Shown piece by piece: positions 50,786-60,594 of a stretch of DNA of 64,000 bases (positions are counted from its first letter, which is position 1; every line of letters starts with the position of its first letter). Origin of the DNA: Pseudonocardia autotrophica (GTDB taxonomy: Bacteria; Actinomycetota; Actinomycetes; Mycobacteriales; Pseudonocardiaceae); contig NZ_AP018920.1 in the NCBI RefSeq assembly GCF_003945385.1, forward strand, positions 6,944,001 to 7,008,000, given 5' to 3'. The notes beneath the pieces are model-generated. The model saw nothing but the letters and a program-made list of their open reading frames with translations. It did no database searches and had not been told where the DNA came from. The translations under genes and the position numbers were made by a program.

Positions 50786-51034
50786 TCACGTCGACGGAAC
50801 CTGGCTGCGACGAGTCCCCCGCCGACGGCGGTTGCGCAGCCGGAACAGCTCCAGTGCGCGGCTCGTCCCGGACCGGAAGAGGGCCCGTACCTCGTCCGGA
50901 CGTGGCTGTTCCAGCATCTCGTCCAGCTCGTCCTGTCGCACCGTGGATTCCCGCAGACGGGACTCGACTCGTTCCATCCCGAGCGCGAAGAACATCACGA
51001 GCAGCGGGACGAGGACGCTCAACCAGGCAGTCAT
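50786..51034 (-). CDS. Small single-helix membrane protein next to crp
   Basis: An 82-residue protein beginning MTAWLSVLVPLLVMFFALGMERVESRL: one membrane helix, then a charged helical tail (LRESTVRQDELDEMLEQ) and an Arg-rich end. The ATG has GGAGGTGCC before it. Position and layout match Rv3675 between crp and nth in M. tuberculosis. The function is unknown. The 163 bases between it and crp hold the crp promoter. Confidence 0.78.
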   Translation of the reverse strand: MTAWLSVLVPLLVMFFALGMERVESRLRESTVRQDELDEMLEQPRPDEVRALFRSGTSRALELFRLRNRRRRGTRRSQVPST

Positions 51035-51208
51035 GGCACCTCCGATCCTCTCCTACTGGTTCGCTCGCCGATGCTCCGGGGGTAGCCGGACCGCCCGCTT
51101 CGTGACGTGTTCGTGACCTTGTTCGGCACCGAGCAGGCGTTCGGCGGAGCCCCGGGACCGTTCGCCGCGCCCGCACGGGCCGCCGACGGAGCCGGGCGGG
51201 CGGACGGC

Positions 51209-51262
51209 GCCGGCGGAGCCGCACTGCCGGACCGAGCCGGCGGAGCCGCACTGCCGGACCGG
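51209..51262. repeat. 27-bp tandem duplication upstream of nth
   Basis: Two consecutive 27-base units starting GCCGGCGGAGCCGCACTGCC differ only at the last base, and an 8-base start of a third follows. They lie in the 281-base gap between the small membrane gene and nth, which otherwise shows only Pro/Arg-type shadow frames and the nth promoter. Functional meaning is unknown. Confidence 0.75.
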
Positions 51263-51315
51263 GCCGGTGGTGACACGGCGCACGGCTGTCGGGGGTCACC
51301 CGTACGCTCGGTGAC

Positions 51316-52131
51316 GTGAGTACCTCCGCCCGACGGACGGCCCGGCCCACCCGGCGCGCGGCGGCCGGTCTCGCCGCACGGGTCGCGGCCGGGGAGAACC
51401 CGATCGGGCGAGCACGGCGGGTGAACCGGATCCTGCGCGCGCTGGCCGAGGCCTACCCGCACGCGCACTGCGAGCTCGACTTCTCGACTCCGCTGGATCT
51501 GGCCGTCGCCACGATCCTCTCCGCCCAGTGCACCGACGAGCGGGTCAATCAGGTCACGCCGGCGCTGTTCGCCCGGTACCCGACGGCGGCCGACTACGCC
51601 GGGGCCGACCGCACCGAGCTGGAGACCCTGATCCGGTCGACCGGCTTCTACCGGAACAAGGCGACCTCGCTGACCGGCCTGGGCGCCGCCGTCGTCGACC
51701 GGCACGGCGGTGAGCTGCCGGCCACGCTGGACGAGCTGGTGAAGCTGCCCGGGATCGGCCGCAAGACGGCCAACGTCATCCTGGGCAACGCGTTCGGCGT
51801 CCCCGGGATCACCGTCGACACCCACTTCGGGCGGCTGGTGCGGCGCTGGGGATGGACCACCGAGGAGGATCCGGTCAAGGTCGAGCACGCGGTGGGCGAG
51901 CTCGTCCCGCGCCGGGACTGGACGATCGTCTCCCATCACGTGATCTTCCACGGGCGCCGGGTCTGCCACTCCCGCAAGCCCGCCTGCGGGGTGTGCACCC
52001 TCGCGGCCGACTGCCCCGCCTACGGCACCGGGCCGACCGACCAGGCCGAGGCCGCCGCGCTGGTCAAGGGCCCGGAGCGGGACCGGCTGCTGGAGCTGGC
52101 GGGAGTCACCGGCAGCGGGGACGGGCGGTGA
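51316..52131 (+). CDS. nth: Endonuclease III
   Basis: A 271-residue DNA glycosylase/AP lyase for oxidised pyrimidines. The HhH-GPD motif [16 protein letters not shown] contains the catalytic K150, and D168 is in ITVDTHFGR. The 4Fe-4S loop is C217-x6-C224-x2-C227-x5-C233. A basic, disordered N-terminal stretch of 30 residues precedes the fold. GTG 51316 lies eight bases after TACGCT (51303-51308), near leaderless spacing. It is the first gene of a four-gene chain with overlapping stops and starts (nth, thioredoxin-like, Nudix, marP), the order known as Rv3674c-Rv3671c. Confidence 0.95.
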   Translation: MSTSARRTARPTRRAAAGLAARVAAGENPIGRARRVNRILRALAEAYPHAHCELDFSTPLDLAVATILSAQCTDERVNQVTPALFARYPTAADYAGADRTELETLIRSTGFYRNKATSLTGLGAAVVDRHGGELPATLDELVKLPGIGRKTANVILGNAFGVPGITVDTHFGRLVRRWGWTTEEDPVKVEHAVGELVPRRDWTIVSHHVIFHGRRVCHSRKPACGVCTLAADCPAYGTGPTDQAEAAALVKGPERDRLLELAGVTGSGDGR

Positions 52132-52793
52132 GCCGGACAGGCGCCTCGCGCTCGGAGATCGTCTCGACCGCCGTGGTCGCCGTGCTGGTCGCGCTCGGGG
52201 TATGGGCCCTCTGGCCCTCCGCACCGGCCCCACAGCCCGCGAGCGGCCCGCCGGGCGCTGCCGCGCAGGCGAACCGTGCCGACGGCGACCCGGCCGCCGC
52301 CGATCCGGCCGCGCTCGCCGCCGCCCGCGAGTCCGCGGCCCTGGCTCCCTGCCCGGAGCCGACCGGCGCGCCGCCGGCCGGGCCGCTGGCCGGGATCACC
52401 GTGCCCTGCCTGGGCGCCGAGGGCGCCGTCGACGTCGGCGAGGTGCTGGCCGGACGGGCGGTGCTGGTCAACTTCTGGGCCTCCTGGTGCCTGCCGTGCC
52501 GGGAGGAGCTCCCGGCCCTGCAGGAGTACGCGCAGCGGCCCGGGGCGCTCCCGGTGCTGACCGTGGACGTCCAGGACGATCCGGTGGCCGCGCTCGGCCT
52601 GGCCGCGGAGCTCGGGATCACGCTCCCGGCGCTGACCGACCCGCGTGGCGAGCTGCGCGCGGTGCTGGACACCCCGCCGGTGCTCCCGTTCAACTACGTC
52701 GTCCGGGCCGACGGCTCCCCGGCGATGGTCGACCCGCCGGTCCCGTTCCGGACCGCCGACGATGTCGAGGCCGTCGTGGAACGGCTCTCGTGA
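52128..52793 (+). CDS. Membrane-anchored thioredoxin-like (TlpA/ResA-type) protein
   Basis: A 221-residue protein. One N-terminal membrane helix ([20 protein letters not shown]) is followed by an Ala/Pro-rich linker and a thioredoxin fold facing outside. The redox motif is W-C-L-P-C in [22 protein letters not shown], and the cis-Pro segment is [11 protein letters not shown]. Two more cysteines (APCPEP and VPCLGA) lie before the fold. It should oxidise or reduce disulphides of extracytoplasmic proteins. GTG 52128 overlaps the nth stop (GTGA). It matches Rv3673c by position. MarP, encoded two genes on, contains an extracellular cysteine pair that could be a client. Confidence 0.88.
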   Translation: MSRTGASRSEIVSTAVVAVLVALGVWALWPSAPAPQPASGPPGAAAQANRADGDPAAADPAALAAARESAALAPCPEPTGAPPAGPLAGITVPCLGAEGAVDVGEVLAGRAVLVNFWASWCLPCREELPALQEYAQRPGALPVLTVDVQDDPVAALGLAAELGITLPALTDPRGELRAVLDTPPVLPFNYVVRADGSPAMVDPPVPFRTADDVEAVVERLS

Positions 52794-53536
52794 CCGCCGT
52801 CGTCGTCCCCGAGCCGGATCCCGCCGCCGCACCGGAGCCACTGAAGCCGCTGGTGGAAGGCGCGCTGGGGCTGGATCCGGGCTGGTTCGGCCCGCGGCGC
52901 GATCCGGCGGGGCAGCAGGCCACGGCGCGGCGTGCGGCCGTGCTGATGCTCTTCGGCCCCGACGGCCCGGACGTGCTGCTCACCGAACGGGCCGCCACCC
53001 TCCGCTCGCACGCCGGACAGGTCGCCTTCCCCGGCGGGGCACTGGATCCGGGCGACGCCGGCCCGGTGCACGCCGCGCTGCGCGAGGCGCAGGAGGAGAC
53101 CGGGCTCGATCCGGCGGGCGTCGTACCGCTGGCCGTGCTGCCCGATCTGTTCATCCCACCGACCGGCTACCTGGTGACCCCGGTACTGGCGCACTGGGCC
53201 ACCCCGGCACCGGTCCGGGCGATCGATCCGGCCGAGGTCGCGCGAGTGGTCCGGGTGCCGGTCGGGGAGCTCGCCGACCCGGCCAACCGCTTCACCGTGC
53301 GTGGCCCGAGCGGCTACACCGGGCCCGCCTTCCGCATCTCGGGGCTGGTGATCTGGGGATTCACCGGGGGCCTATTGTCCGCACTGCTGCACTGTTCCGG
53401 CTGGGAACGCCCCTGGGACGGCACGCGGATCGAGAACCTCGACGAGGCCTGGGCGGCCGCCCGGGCGGAGCAGCGACACCCGCGAGGAGCACCTGTGATC
53501 GACCCCGCCGACCGTCCCGACGAGGTGGGCCGGTGA
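52790..53536 (+). CDS. Nudix hydrolase, coenzyme A pyrophosphatase type
   Basis: A 248-residue Nudix protein. It contains the CoA-specific signature LLTERAATLRSHAGQVAFPGG (here split as LLTERAATLRSH and AGQVAFPGG) and the box GGALDPGD ... ALREAQEETGLD. These motifs mark the group that cleaves CoA to 4'-phosphopantetheine and 3',5'-ADP. GTG 52790 overlaps the thioredoxin stop, and its own stop overlaps the GTG of marP. It corresponds to Rv3672c by order. Assignment to CoA or its oxidised form as substrate follows from the family. Confidence 0.88.
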   Translation: MTAVVVPEPDPAAAPEPLKPLVEGALGLDPGWFGPRRDPAGQQATARRAAVLMLFGPDGPDVLLTERAATLRSHAGQVAFPGGALDPGDAGPVHAALREAQEETGLDPAGVVPLAVLPDLFIPPTGYLVTPVLAHWATPAPVRAIDPAEVARVVRVPVGELADPANRFTVRGPSGYTGPAFRISGLVIWGFTGGLLSALLHCSGWERPWDGTRIENLDEAWAAARAEQRHPRGAPVIDPADRPDEVGR

Positions 53537-54738
53537 GCCTGAGCTGGGTCGACGTCGTGGTCGTCATCCTGGCGCTGCTGGCGGCGGCGTCCGGCTGGCG
53601 GCACGGGGTCGCGGTCGCGCTGTTGTCGTTCCTCGGTGTACTGACGGGGGCGGTGCTGGGCCTGCGTCTGGCGCCGCTGCTGGCCGATCAGGTGGAGTCC
53701 CAGCCGGCCAAGGTGCTGCTCGGGATCGGCGCGGTGGTGCTGTTCGTCGCGCTCGGCGAGGCGACCGGGGTCTATCTGGGGCGCTTCGTCCGGGACCGGA
53801 TCCGGCGCGAGGGCACCCTCAAGGTCGACTCGGCGCTCGGTGCCGGGGTGCAGGCGGTGGCCGTGGTGGTCGCCGCCTGGCTGATCGCGCTGCCATTGGC
53901 CTCGACCAGCATCGCCACCCTGACCAGCGGCGTCCGCGACTCGCGGGTGCTCGCCGGGGTCGACGGCGTGATGCCCGACGCCGCGCGGCGGCTGCCCGCC
54001 GAGCTGCGCCAGATCCTCGACGACTCCGGCTTCCCGGACGTCGTCAGCCCGTTCTCGCGCACCCCGGTCGCCGCGGTCGGGCCACCCGACTCGGCGCTCG
54101 CGCAGTCCCCGGTCGTGACCGAGGTCCGGGACCGGGTGCTCAAGGTCCGGGGGCGCGCACCCGCCTGCCGCCGGGCCCTGGAGGGGACCGGTTTCGTGGT
54201 CGCACCGCAGCGGATCATGACGAACGCGCACGTCGTCGCGGGCACGTCCAGCACGACGGTCGAGGTCACCACCGCGGCCGGCCGGACCCGCCAGCTGGAC
54301 GCCGAGGTGATCCACTACGACGCCGATGTGGACGTGGCGGTGCTCGCCGTCCCCGGGCTGGACGAGGCGCCACTGCGGTTCACCCCTGATCCGGCCCGGG
54401 TCGGCGACGACGTGATCATCCTCGGCTACCCGCTGGACGGGCCCTACACCGTGACGCCGGGCAAGGTCCGCGAGCGGATCCGGCTGCGCGGCCCGGACAT
54501 CTACGAGCAGGGCAGCGTGCTGCGCGACGTCTACACCGTCCGCGCGGTGGTCCGGTCCGGCAACTCCGGCGGCCCGATGATCAACCCGGACGGCCAGGTC
54601 GTCGGGGTGGTGTTCGGCGCCGCGCTGGACGACTCGGAGACCGGTTTCGTGCTGACCGCCGAGCAGGTCGCGCGGGCGCTGGGCGTCGCGGCCGACGGCG
54701 GCTCGCGGCCGGTGGACACCGGGGAGTGCGCCTCCTGA
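53533..54738 (+). CDS. marP: Membrane serine protease MarP
   Basis: A 401-residue protein. Four membrane helices come first (about 5-125, CvpA-like), then an extracytoplasmic trypsin-like domain. The catalytic triad is H233 (MTNAHVVAG), D267 (DADVDVAVLAV) and S344 (SGNSGGPM). C212 and C399 occupy the positions of the disulphide that controls activity in the M. tuberculosis enzyme. MarP (Rv3671c) is needed there for acid and oxidative-stress resistance and cleaves envelope proteins such as a peptidoglycan hydrolase. GTG 53533 overlaps the Nudix stop. The chain nth to marP is thus fully coupled. Confidence 0.94.
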   Translation: MSLSWVDVVVVILALLAAASGWRHGVAVALLSFLGVLTGAVLGLRLAPLLADQVESQPAKVLLGIGAVVLFVALGEATGVYLGRFVRDRIRREGTLKVDSALGAGVQAVAVVVAAWLIALPLASTSIATLTSGVRDSRVLAGVDGVMPDAARRLPAELRQILDDSGFPDVVSPFSRTPVAAVGPPDSALAQSPVVTEVRDRVLKVRGRAPACRRALEGTGFVVAPQRIMTNAHVVAGTSSTTVEVTTAAGRTRQLDAEVIHYDADVDVAVLAVPGLDEAPLRFTPDPARVGDDVIILGYPLDGPYTVTPGKVRERIRLRGPDIYEQGSVLRDVYTVRAVVRSGNSGGPMINPDGQVVGVVFGAALDDSETGFVLTAEQVARALGVAADGGSRPVDTGECAS

Positions 54739-54797
54739 TCCGTCCCATCATCCGGGACGGATTCGCCACCTGGTGAGACGGCACCTAGCGTGGACGA

Positions 54798-55994
54798 GTG
54801 CCTTCCGACGTGACCCGCAGCCGTCGCCGCTGGCTGGTGCTGGCGGTCGGTGTGTTCGCGCAGACCGCGGCCTGCTCCTTCGTCTACGGGATGCCGTTCC
54901 TGGTGCCGCTGCTGCGCGACTCCGCCGGGCTGTCGCTGGCGCAGGTCGGTGCGTACGTCGGGGCGCCCACGGCAGGCCTGCTGTGCACGCTGGTGCTGTG
55001 GGGGGCGTTCGCCGACCGGTACGGCGAGCGCGGGGTGATGAGCATCGGGCTCGTGCTGTGCGCGATCGCCGTCGCCGCAGCCGCGCTGGCACCGGTGCGA
55101 CCCGGACCGGCGCTGCTGGTCCTGCTCGGGCTGGGCGGGGCGGGTGCCGCGTCGGTGTTCGCCGCCAGCGGCCGGATGGTGATGGGCTGGTTCGGCGCCC
55201 ACGAACGGGGCGCCGCGATGGGGATCCGGCAGACCGCCCAGCCGCTCGGCGTCGCACTGGCCGGGCTGACCCTGCCCACCCTCGCCGGTGCCGTCGGGCC
55301 GTTCCGGGCCCTGCTGCTCCCCGCGGTGCTGTGCCTGGTGACGGCGGTCCTGGTCGCGGCCCTGGCGCCGAACCCGCCGCGGGCGCCACTGCGCCCCGGT
55401 GCGGCGCCGGACCGTTCCCCGTACCGCACCCCGGTGCTGTGGCGGGTACACGGCGCGAGCGCGCTGCTGGTCGTGCCGCAGTTCGCGGTCGCCTCGTTCG
55501 CCACCGAGTACCTCGTCCGCGAGCAGGGCTGGCACGTGGCCGCGGCGGGCGCGTTCGTCGCGGCCAGCCAGGTCGCGGGCGCGGCCGGGCGGATCGCGAC
55601 CGGGGTCTGGTCGGACCGTGTCGGATCCCGGCTGCGGCCGATGCGCCAGGTCGCCGCCGCCGCGGCGGTGGTGCTGCTGTTGTTCGCGCTCGGCGACGCC
55701 GTCGCCGGATGGCTCGCGGTGGCCATGCTGGCGGTCGGCGCGGTCGTCACCGTCGCGCCGAACGGGCTGGCCTTCACCAGCACCGCCGAGCTCGCCGGGC
55801 CGTCCTGGTCGGGACGGGCACTGGGAGTCCAGAACACCGGGCAGAACATCGTCGCCTCGATGGTGCCGGCCGCACTGGGCGCGCTGGTCGGCGCGACCGG
55901 CTACGGCATCGGGTTCGCGCTCGCCGCGCTCGCCCCGCTGGCCGCGATCGGGGTGACCCCGGTGTCCGACGAGCGCAGCTCACCGACGGACTGA
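54798..55994 (+). CDS. MFS transporter
   Basis: A 398-residue protein with 12 predicted helices. The conserved loop after helix 2 is GAFADRYGERGVMSIGL, and GIRQTAQPLGVALAG in helix 5 resembles MFS organic-acid/metabolite carriers of the MmyJ/nitrate-like group. The GTG at 54798 lies seven bases after TAGCGT (54786-54791), so leaderless transcription is likely. The substrate is unknown. The end converges with purA across 46 bases of G+C-rich sequence with a weak hairpin. Confidence 0.85.
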   Translation: MPSDVTRSRRRWLVLAVGVFAQTAACSFVYGMPFLVPLLRDSAGLSLAQVGAYVGAPTAGLLCTLVLWGAFADRYGERGVMSIGLVLCAIAVAAAALAPVRPGPALLVLLGLGGAGAASVFAASGRMVMGWFGAHERGAAMGIRQTAQPLGVALAGLTLPTLAGAVGPFRALLLPAVLCLVTAVLVAALAPNPPRAPLRPGAAPDRSPYRTPVLWRVHGASALLVVPQFAVASFATEYLVREQGWHVAAAGAFVAASQVAGAAGRIATGVWSDRVGSRLRPMRQVAAAAAVVLLLFALGDAVAGWLAVAMLAVGAVVTVAPNGLAFTSTAELAGPSWSGRALGVQNTGQNIVASMVPAALGALVGATGYGIGFALAALAPLAAIGVTPVSDERSSPTD

Positions 55995-56040
55995 CCCGGG
56001 CTCACCGCCCGCGCCGGTCGGCGCCGCCGCCAGACCGGGA

Positions 56041-57330
<1,290 letters not shown>

Positions 57331-57402
57331 TCACACACGCTCGTCACGGCCGCGGGCCCGGGCGTGGTTACCGGATTCCGCGGCGAGGAGGGTACTCGAT
57401 CA

Positions 57403-58107
57403 GTGGTGTCGACCGATCCCGAAGCGGTGCTGCTCGCCTGCGTGCCGCAGCGCCGCCGTCGTCGGACATACGGTATCCGCCCCGCCTGGCGCCGGGAACG
57501 GGTACCGGCGTCCCTCGCGTCCGATCCAGCGGTGCGCTCGGTCACCGTCGGCCCGCGGCCCGGAAAGACCGAGGTCGATCCGCTGCTCACCGAGCATCCC
57601 GGCGTCCGGCTGATCGTGCACGGCGACGACGCCGACCTGGCCGCGGTACTGGTCCGGCTGCTGCGGGCCGGGGCGCTGGGCACCGAGGTGGCCTACCTGC
57701 CGGTGTCCCGCCGCTCCGCGGCCGCCGCCTGCTGGGGTGTCCCGGCCGCGCCGGCCCACGCCGCCGCGCTCGCCCGGTCCGGGACCGCGCGCCCCGAGCC
57801 GTTGCTGCGCGACGACAACGGCGGGGTGCTGGTCGGGCGCGGCGAGATCCGCGACCTGTACGGCGAGGCCTACTGCGACTCCACCCGGGTGTTCCACGGC
57901 CGGATCCCGGCGCTCGTCGTCGAGGCGGGCCCGGCCGGGGTGCGGGTCCGCGGCGGACGCGGTGTGACGGCGACGACCGGGCGGGCGATCCAGATCGGCT
58001 CCACCGGATCCACCCCCGTCCGGGACGGCGAGCCCTACCCGCGGGTGATCAAGCGCTGGGCCTGGTACGAGCACACCGAGCCGTGGCATCCGGTGCTGCC
58101 GGGCTGA
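57403..58107 (+). CDS. Conserved hypothetical protein next to purA
   Basis: A 234-residue protein. GTG 57403 (or 57406) follows GAGGAGGG at 57385-57392. It begins STDPEAVLLACVPQRRRRRTYGIRPAWRRE and contains GVRLIVHGDDADLAAVLVRLLRAGALGTEVAYLPVSR, an alpha/beta unit reminiscent of nucleotide-binding strands, and ends IKRWAWYEHTEPWHPVLPG. No signal peptide or membrane helix is present. The position beside purA parallels the conserved gene Rv0358 in M. tuberculosis, whose function is also unknown. It converges with plsC with only three bases between the stops. Confidence 0.75.
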   Translation: MVSTDPEAVLLACVPQRRRRRTYGIRPAWRRERVPASLASDPAVRSVTVGPRPGKTEVDPLLTEHPGVRLIVHGDDADLAAVLVRLLRAGALGTEVAYLPVSRRSAAAACWGVPAAPAHAAALARSGTARPEPLLRDDNGGVLVGRGEIRDLYGEAYCDSTRVFHGRIPALVVEAGPAGVRVRGGRGVTATTGRAIQIGSTGSTPVRDGEPYPRVIKRWAWYEHTEPWHPVLPG

Positions 58108-58110
58108 GCG

Positions 58111-58806
58111 TCAGGCGGCGGACAGCGACTCGTCCGGACGCCGGTGGTAGGAGTCCACATAGGTCTGGCCGGAGAGGTCGGCGATGGCGTCCATGATCTC
58201 GTCGGTGACCGCGCGCCGGATCGCCGGCGCGCCCTCCAGCCCCTCGTAGCGGCTGAACTCCAGCGGTGCCCCGAACCGGATCTCCACCCGGGCCAGGCGC
58301 GGGAACAGCCGGCCCACCGGCTGCACCCGTTCCGTGCCGCGCAGGCCCACCGGGACGACGACGGCGCCGGTCGACAGCGCGAGGCTGGCCACCCCGGTGT
58401 GACCGCGGTGCAGCCTGCCGTCGAGCGAGCGGGTGCCCTCCGGGTAGATCCCGAAGACGCCACCGGCCTGCAGCACGCCGCGGCCCGCGGCGAGTGCGGC
58501 GAGCCCCGCACGGGCGTTCCCCCGGTCGACCGGGATGTAGCCGAGCGCGCGGAGGAACGAGGCCATCAGGCGGCCGCGCAGGCCGCGCCCGGTGAAGTAC
58601 TCGGCCTTGCCCAGGAACGCCACCCGGCGGGACGCCACCAGTGGGATGAAGGCGGTGTCGACCGCGGCACGGTGGTTGGCGGCGAGGATCACCGGGCCGT
58701 GCGCCGGGATCCGGTCGGCGCCGTGGACGGCGGGGCGCCACAGCAGCCGGACCAGCGGGGCGAGGACGTAGCGGATGAGCAACTGCACGTGGTGGACCCC
58801 GATCAC
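58111..58806 (-). CDS. 1-acylglycerol-3-phosphate acyltransferase (PlsC family)
   Basis: A 231-residue membrane-associated acyltransferase making phosphatidic acid or a related lipid. The catalytic motif is N44-H45-x4-D50 (AANHRAAVDTAF), and the acyl-acceptor binding motif EGTRS is at 123-127 (IYPEGTRSLDG). GTG 58806 (VIGVHHVQLLIRYVLAPLVR) is chosen because it begins the family's N-terminal amphipathic helix; the longer frame to 58923 adds an Arg/Cys-rich stretch unlike the family. The N-terminal hydrophobic segment should hold it at the membrane. Confidence 0.9.
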   Translation of the reverse strand: MIGVHHVQLLIRYVLAPLVRLLWRPAVHGADRIPAHGPVILAANHRAAVDTAFIPLVASRRVAFLGKAEYFTGRGLRGRLMASFLRALGYIPVDRGNARAGLAALAAGRGVLQAGGVFGIYPEGTRSLDGRLHRGHTGVASLALSTGAVVVPVGLRGTERVQPVGRLFPRLARVEIRFGAPLEFSRYEGLEGAPAIRRAVTDEIMDAIADLSGQTYVDSYHRRPDESLSAA

Positions 58807-58948
58807 TGGGCGACGCTCGCGGTGCGGGCATCGGTGCGGGCGACGGCGGCGGCCACACCACACCGTGCAGGGGGACGAGTCGTCCCGGCGCCGAGCAGCG
58901 CCGATTCTGCTCCGTGACCGCACCGTGACGGAACCCCCACTCCCCCGA

Positions 58949-60091
58949 TCAGCCCAAGTCGGCGTCGGGGAGCCGTCCCCGGAGCGCGCGCAACGCCTCG
59001 GTCCGGCTCATCCCGGTCGCCTGCAACAGATCCACCGCGATCGACCGGATCTGCGCGACGAGCACCGGCACCGAGACCGCCGCCGTGCCGTCCGGCGGCC
59101 CGGCGGTGAGCTGCCGGTCGGACAGCACCGGGGAATGCCCGACGGCGTCGAGGAACGCCGGCCGGGCACGCTCCCGGTCACCGTCCTGGCCCAGCTCGCG
59201 GATCAGCGCGCCGACCGCCCCGGCCAGCTCGGTGATCGCGTCGACCAGCTCGGGCGGGACCCGCTCGTCGTCCTCGATGGCGGTCAGGGTGCGGCGGGCG
59301 AGCACCCGCGCGTTGCGGTGCGCGTAGTCGGCCCGGTCGGCCAGCTCGCGGTAGCGGCGCAGCATCCGCCGGCGGGGCCGGTGCAACGGCGACACGGCCG
59401 CCACCTCGCCGGCGCCCCCGACCGCGGCCCGCAGCTCGTCGATCCCGTCCTGGGTGTCGCGGGCCCGGCGCAGCGCCCGCGCGGCGGATGCCCGGTCGTG
59501 CTCGCGCAGCGCGGACGCGATGTCGGTCAGCACCGTGACCAGGTCGTCGAGCACCCGGCGGGCGGCCCGCCGGACGAACCGGATCGGGTTCACCGGGATG
59601 ACGGCGGCGACCAGGATGCCGGCGAGGCCGCCGATCAGCGCGTCCACGCAGCGGTCGATGCCGCCGCTGTCGCCCGGCGGCAGCAGTGTCGTGACCAGCA
59701 CCGCTGACGCACCCGCCTGCGCGACGATCAGGTTGCCGCCGTCGAAGAAGGTGGCCAGCGTGATGGCCAGCGCGACGACCAGCATCAGCTGCCAGACCCC
59801 GCTGCCGATCTCGGCGATGATCAGGTCGCCGACGAGCACCCCGAGGCTGACCCCGACGACCAGCTCGGCGGCCCGGCGCAATCGCGAGTTGAGCGAGACG
59901 CCCAGGCTGATCACCGCGGCGATCGGGGCGAAGAACGGCCGGACGTGACCGAACAGGTCGCCGGCCACCCACAGCGCGAGCCCGGCGGCGACCGCGCACT
60001 GCAGGATCGGCAGCCAGGACGCCCGCACCCGGCGCGCACCGAGCCGGCCGCGCGCCCGCAGCCGGGCCACCGGCCTCCTCGTGCCCGTCAC
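58949..60091 (-). CDS. FUSC/aromatic acid exporter-like membrane protein
   Basis: A 380-residue protein. The N-terminal half has six hydrophobic segments in the aromatic acid exporter/fusaric acid resistance pattern (ILQCAVAAGLALWVAG, PFFAPIAAVISLGVSLNSRLRRAAELVVGVSLGVLVGD, IVAQAGASAVLVTTLL, ALIGGLAGILVAAVIPVNP). The C-terminal half is a cytoplasmic helical domain rich in Arg and Ala (LDDLVTVLTDIASALREHDRASAARALRRARDTQDGIDELRAA). This half-size form may act as a dimer. The transported compound is unknown. Confidence 0.83.
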   Translation of the reverse strand: MTGTRRPVARLRARGRLGARRVRASWLPILQCAVAAGLALWVAGDLFGHVRPFFAPIAAVISLGVSLNSRLRRAAELVVGVSLGVLVGDLIIAEIGSGVWQLMLVVALAITLATFFDGGNLIVAQAGASAVLVTTLLPPGDSGGIDRCVDALIGGLAGILVAAVIPVNPIRFVRRAARRVLDDLVTVLTDIASALREHDRASAARALRRARDTQDGIDELRAAVGGAGEVAAVSPLHRPRRRMLRRYRELADRADYAHRNARVLARRTLTAIEDDERVPPELVDAITELAGAVGALIRELGQDGDRERARPAFLDAVGHSPVLSDRQLTAGPPDGTAAVSVPVLVAQIRSIAVDLLQATGMSRTEALRALRGRLPDADLG

Positions 60092-60107
60092 GCCGGAACG
60101 GGGCGGC

Positions 60108-60521
60108 TCAGTCGATGCCGAGCGCGGCGAGCGCGGCCGGATCGGAGTCGCCGATCAGCGTGCGCAGCCGCTCGACCTCGGCGGTCTCGTCGATCGCTGC
60201 CGCGGCGCGCAGCAGCGCCCCACAGGCGCGCAGGTAGCCGCGGTTCGGCTCGTGCGACCACGGCACCGGGCCGAAGCCCTTCCAGCCGTTGCGGCGCAGC
60301 TGGTCGAGCGCGCGGTGGTAGCCGGTGCGGGCGTAGGCGTAGGCCGCGACGGTCTCGCCGGAGTCCAGCGCCCGCTCGGCCAGCACCGCCCAGGCGATGC
60401 TCGACGACGGGCTGGCCGCGGCCACACCGGCCGGGTCGGCGCCGCCGTCCAGCTCGGCGGCGGCCGGGTCCACCGGCAGCCGCGTGGACTCGGGCTCGAG
60501 CAGGTTGCCGTGCAGACTCAT
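60108..60521 (-). CDS. DUF3151 protein
   Basis: A 137-residue protein of the actinobacterial DUF3151 family: MSLHGNLLEPESTRLPVD, AWAVLAERALDSGETVAAYAYARTGYHRALDQLRRNGWKGFGPVPWSHEPNRG, and a helical end. It is all-helical in appearance (TPR-like). It always lies near fba in relatives (Rv0360c in M. tuberculosis), as here. No function is known. Confidence 0.88.
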   Translation of the reverse strand: MSLHGNLLEPESTRLPVDPAAAELDGGADPAGVAAASPSSSIAWAVLAERALDSGETVAAYAYARTGYHRALDQLRRNGWKGFGPVPWSHEPNRGYLRACGALLRAAAAIDETAEVERLRTLIGDSDPAALAALGID

Positions 60522-60594
60522 GCCGCCATTGTGGCGCCGCGCGGCCCGCGGGTGGTCATCGGGGCCGGGGCCCCGACGACCGCTCCCGGGAAAC

